A DNA stretch of 64,000 bases from Acetobacter pomorum (GTDB lineage Bacteria > Pseudomonadota > Alphaproteobacteria > Acetobacterales > Acetobacteraceae): the NCBI RefSeq assembly GCF_002738225.1, contig NZ_PEBQ01000030.1, positions 62,001 through 126,000 of the forward strand, given 5' to 3'. The position numbers and the translations under genes are program-made. The notes below the pieces were generated by a model. It was not told the origin of the DNA and ran no database searches. It was given only the letters and a program-made list of their open reading frames with translations. Numbering within the stretch: the stretch's first letter is position 1; every line of letters begins with the position of its first letter. This document shows positions 61,345 through 64,000 of this stretch, one piece after another.

Positions 61345-61841
61345 AATTCTTCCCTCTGTATGAAACAGGCGCCAATACCGGCACGTATGCTCTGGGCAGC
61401 ACGGAAATCGAGGCCGACAGCACATCCGATGCTGTCACGCAGGCTGCACAGGCCGCACCGGCTGGCTGCCGCACGGGTGTGTGGCCTTATCAGATGATTT
61501 CTGGCACGCCAGCCGCCATTGCCCCGGCTGCGGATGAAAACGGCAAGCAATACAACGTGCTGACGGAACCTGCCGGCGCAACGGGATCATTTTCAGCCAA
61601 TGGTCAGGTTTTTGCCTCCATCGGTGCCGATGCCGCAGGCATGTGCCTGAGCCTGCAAAAGTTCTTCGGCTACCGTCTGGGTCTGATCCCCACAGATGCC
61701 AAACCTGCCGCCGCGGCTACCCCGGCAAACACAGGCAGCGCCGGTTCCGGCACAACCAGCTCTGGCACAACCGGCAGTAGCACAACAGCTTCCACCAGCA
61801 GCACGGTCACATCAGGTGGCACCGCCACGCCTGCTGCGTAA
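61341..61841 (+). CDS. Phage structural protein with Thr/Ser-rich tail
   Basis: Protein of 166 residues. The N-terminal half is mixed (FFPLYETGANTGTYALGSTE). The C-terminal 45 residues are low-complexity Gly/Ser/Thr/Ala (SAGSGTTSSGTTGSSTTAST). It precedes the tail-tube gene and overlaps the terminator-like gene by 4 bases. Role unknown; may decorate the tail. Confidence 0.6.
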   Translation: MKFFPLYETGANTGTYALGSTEIEADSTSDAVTQAAQAAPAGCRTGVWPYQMISGTPAAIAPAADENGKQYNVLTEPAGATGSFSANGQVFASIGADAAGMCLSLQKFFGYRLGLIPTDAKPAAAATPANTGSAGSGTTSSGTTGSSTTASTSSTVTSGGTATPAA

Positions 61842-61871
61842 CCGGCAGTCTCGCACCTCTGTTTTTCTCTA

Positions 61872-61900
61872 GGGTCGGCATCATTGTGCGGCCCTTTTTT
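61872..61900 (+). terminator. Terminator-like hairpin before tail-tube gene 1
   Basis: GGGTCG pairs with CGGCCC (one G-U) and six T follow. It lies 14 bases before the tail-tube ATG and just before its GGAGCAA site, so it may attenuate late transcription while the tube gene is read by read-through or after processing. Confidence 0.6.
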
Positions 61901-61914
61901 ATTGGAGCAACATC

Positions 61915-63138
61915 ATGGCTGCGGGTACAACCACCGGATATGCGGCTGGTGAACAGACCAATACCAGCCCTGTCGATTACGCGCAGGAAATCACTTACAA
62001 CACGCCGCCAGCAGGCACCTACCAGCGCCTGCGCATAACGGGCGAAAGCGTGGCGGCGCAGGACAGCACCACCGCCCTGGATGAAATCAACGATCTGCCA
62101 GAAACTGCCGAAACCATTCTGACAGCACGTTCCACCAGCGGCAGCATCAATGGCATGCTGTCCTATGGCACGTATGATGACTTTTTCGCGGGCATTCTGG
62201 GTGCGGACTGGGGCACCACTTTTTTTGCCAGTCAAAGCTCTGGCGCAACCCTTAACCCGCGCCCTGATGGCGCCACCTGCAATATCAAACTATTCACGGC
62301 GGATTCAATAACCGGACAATATGTAAGCAGAAGCTTTGTCTCCGTAACGGGATTTTCCAATCCTGCCAATAACGGTATTTTCCTGTTAGACGTGTGTGGC
62401 TATAATCCAGACACCGCGCCAAACTCCATCGTCATACGGATATTCAATCCCAACTGTGTCAATGAGACGGCAACAGGAAGAGTTACGGTCAAATCACTGG
62501 ATCTGATCAACGCCAACACGGACAAAACCTATACACTCCGCAAAAAACTTGCGGGACAATGGCAGGTCTTTTCCGGGCTGATGGTCAATCAGATACAGAT
62601 CCAGCTGCAAAAGGGCCAGACACCCACTGTCCAGATTGATTTTATCGGCTCGGACATGAGCATCACTTCGGTGGATATCTCCAGCGCGGTCAATGCTGTC
62701 ACCACCAGCCCGCTGATGGATGTGGTCTCCGGTTTTCTGGGCTGCTCCATTTTTGGGGCCAAGCCCGCAGGGTGCATCCAGTCCGCCACCATCACCCTCG
62801 CACGCGATGGAGCTGCGCAGGATACGGGCATGGGCCATGTAGGAGCCTGCGGCGTGCAGTTCGGCGCGTTCAAGGCAAGCATGGATATCGAATATTTCTT
62901 CAAGGACTACACCGAGTTTCTGGCATGGCAGGCCGGACAGACAGGTGTTGTCTGGGTGGGTATTCAAGGCAGTGATGGCTACGGATATCAGTTTGCTATT
63001 CTCAATGGTCAGATCTTCAATCCCAAGAACCCGACCAGTGGCAAGAACAGCACCATTGTCACCACCATCTCTGTCACGGGCAATCCGTTGCCCGGTGGGG
63101 GCACGTTCGGAATGACGCGTCTCACGCCATCTTCGTGA
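61915..63138 (+). CDS. Major tail tube protein, paralogue 1
   Basis: Protein of 407 residues. Residues 1-102 (GYAAGEQTNTSPVDYAQEIT, GSINGMLSYGTYDDFFAGIL) and the region from about 205 on (GQWQVFSGLMVNQIQIQLQK, VQIDFIGSDM) match phage tail-tube proteins of the siphophage type. Residues about 103-200 form a separate beta domain (FVSVTGFSNPANNGIFLLDV), shared with no other part of the window. A second copy with a different insert follows at 63221. It stacks in rings to form the tail tube. Confidence 0.82.
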   Translation: MAAGTTTGYAAGEQTNTSPVDYAQEITYNTPPAGTYQRLRITGESVAAQDSTTALDEINDLPETAETILTARSTSGSINGMLSYGTYDDFFAGILGADWGTTFFASQSSGATLNPRPDGATCNIKLFTADSITGQYVSRSFVSVTGFSNPANNGIFLLDVCGYNPDTAPNSIVIRIFNPNCVNETATGRVTVKSLDLINANTDKTYTLRKKLAGQWQVFSGLMVNQIQIQLQKGQTPTVQIDFIGSDMSITSVDISSAVNAVTTSPLMDVVSGFLGCSIFGAKPAGCIQSATITLARDGAAQDTGMGHVGACGVQFGAFKASMDIEYFFKDYTEFLAWQAGQTGVVWVGIQGSDGYGYQFAILNGQIFNPKNPTSGKNSTIVTTISVTGNPLPGGGTFGMTRLTPSS

Positions 63139-63178
63139 TATTTCGCGTTCTTTCTGACTTTTCCGTTTTTCTTTTTCC

Positions 63179-63207
63179 AAAGGCCGCCACTGTGCGGTCT
63201 TTTTTTA
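63179..63207 (+). terminator. Terminator-like hairpin before tail-tube gene 2
   Basis: AAAGGCCGC pairs with GCGGTCTTT (one G-U) over a 6-base loop, and a run of T follows. Same place relative to the ATG as the hairpin before paralogue 1, with the same TTATTGGAGCAA stretch after it. Confidence 0.75.
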
Positions 63208-63220
63208 TTGGAGCAATGCA

Positions 63221-64000
63221 ATGGCTACGGGCGCCACAACCGGATATGCTGCCGGTGAGCAGACCAATACCAGTCCTGTCGATTACGCACAGGAAATCAC
63301 CTATGACACGCCGCCTGGAGGCACCTACCAGCGCCTGCGCATGACGGGCGAAAGCCTTGCCGTGCAGGACAGCACCTCAGCCCCGGATGAAATCACAAGC
63401 GTGCCAGAGGTGGCCGAAACCATCCTGACGGGACGTTCCACCAGCGGCAGCATCAATGGCGTGCTGTCCTATGGCACATATGATGACTTTTTCGCGGGCA
63501 TTCTGGGTGCGGACTGGAGTGATCTGGAATTTACAACCACCAGTACCCTGATCATCACTTTAAATGACAATGATTCTTCATATGGCGGGTACGCCACGAT
63601 GTGGGCTAATGATGGCAAGGAAGCCGTTCTCACATTTCCAAAATCAATGGGGCCATGTCTCGTAACCGCTACGGATAAAACAACAGGGTTTACCTTTACC
63701 GCGCCTTGTATGGGCTCGGACCAGAACGGATACGCCCTGAAATTTGAGAAAAACGCCCTCAGCCCTCTGATGTCTGCGGTCGGAAAAAATACCCTCAGTC
63801 CAGGTAGCACGATCACAATCCAGAGCCTGACCAACGGTGCGATGGGCAAAACCTTTACCATCCGCAAGAAAGTTGCAGGGCAGTGGCAGGTCTATTCCGG
63901 CCTGATGGTCAATCAGGTGCAGATCCAGTTGCAAAAGGGCCAGCCCCCTACGGTCCAGATTGATTTTATCGGCTCGGACATGACCATCACCTCTGTGGAT
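63221..64000 (+). CDS. Major tail tube protein, paralogue 2 (cut by window edge)
   Basis: The first 260 codons are present; no stop before the edge. ATG at 63221 follows GGAGCAA. Residues 1-102 are nearly the same as in paralogue 1 (GYAAGEQTNTSPVDYAQEIT). From GADW on, the insert differs (STLIITLNDNDSSYGGYATM, ALKFEKNALSPLMSAVGKNT), then KTFTIRKKVAGQWQVYSGLM rejoins paralogue 1. The pair arose by duplication with exchange or fast change of the middle. Confidence 0.82.
   Translation, partial: MATGATTGYAAGEQTNTSPVDYAQEITYDTPPGGTYQRLRMTGESLAVQDSTSAPDEITSVPEVAETILTGRSTSGSINGVLSYGTYDDFFAGILGADWSDLEFTTTSTLIITLNDNDSSYGGYATMWANDGKEAVLTFPKSMGPCLVTATDKTTGFTFTAPCMGSDQNGYALKFEKNALSPLMSAVGKNTLSPGSTITIQSLTNGAMGKTFTIRKKVAGQWQVYSGLMVNQVQIQLQKGQPPTVQIDFIGSDMTITSVD

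Noticed and set aside
1..64000. Insertion sequences and CRISPR arrays
   Set aside because: I saw no transposase gene, no IS-type terminal repeats with target duplications, and no regular repeat-spacer array.

Overview
The window reads as a chromosomal segment of an acetic acid bacterium (Acetobacteraceae, most like Acetobacter). This is inference from gene content: an alphaproteobacterial F0 cluster with separate b' and b subunits, GTG/TTG starts, acetobacterial-looking PqiABC and Mla-type lipid transporters, and the truB-rpsO-pnp order. No species call is possible from sequence reading alone.

Host region (1 to about 39.6 kb). The end of the ATP synthase F0 operon (c, b', b) is followed by a GT2/GT39 glycosyltransferase pair, tRNA-Thr(CGU), and a pqiABC MCE operon that converges on a metH-hypothetical-cvpA-purF run on the minus strand. 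From 14.7 to 26.1 kb lies a type I secretion/glycosyltransferase island: an ABC exporter with a degenerate C39-like domain, a HlyD adaptor, a Sel1-repeat protein, a 1026-residue multi-domain glycosyltransferase, a ChW-like protein with a basic tail, and a GT4 enzyme with a similar tail. It converges on a four-gene Mla-type MCE operon. Then come truB-rpsO-pnp, a flavin oxidoreductase, a Pmp3/YqaE peptide, gyrA-coaD-ppiB and tRNA-Lys(UUU).

Prophage region (about 39.6 kb to beyond 64 kb). A tyrosine integrase abuts the 3' end of tRNA-Lys. The element is an HK97-type siphophage. The minus-strand early block holds int, an excisionase-like protein, DUF2786, a GapR-like protein and XRE and small proteins. 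A switch region has a CI-like repressor, a Cro/YdaS-like protein and two related operator-promoters in opposite orientation. A plus-strand early block includes repeated small-gene cassettes, an S4-domain protein, a CII-like protein, a tandem-duplicated DNA-binding protein, and a replication protein with iteron-like repeats inside its gene. A module with a second tyrosine recombinase and a dif-like 11-6-11 palindrome follows, with DUF3164 and HNH genes, then a hicBA toxin-antitoxin pair. The late genes run terS-like, terL, portal, ClpP-like protease, major capsid, connectors and two tandem tail-tube paralogues; the second is cut by the window edge. The right att site, tail tip and lysis genes lie outside the window.

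The signals most worth follow-up are the dif-like site beside its own recombinase, the two tail-tube genes that share their ends but differ completely in the middle, the repeated divergent cassettes at 46.4-47.0 kb, the iteron cluster, and the secretion/glycosylation island with its ChW-like, basic-tailed protein.
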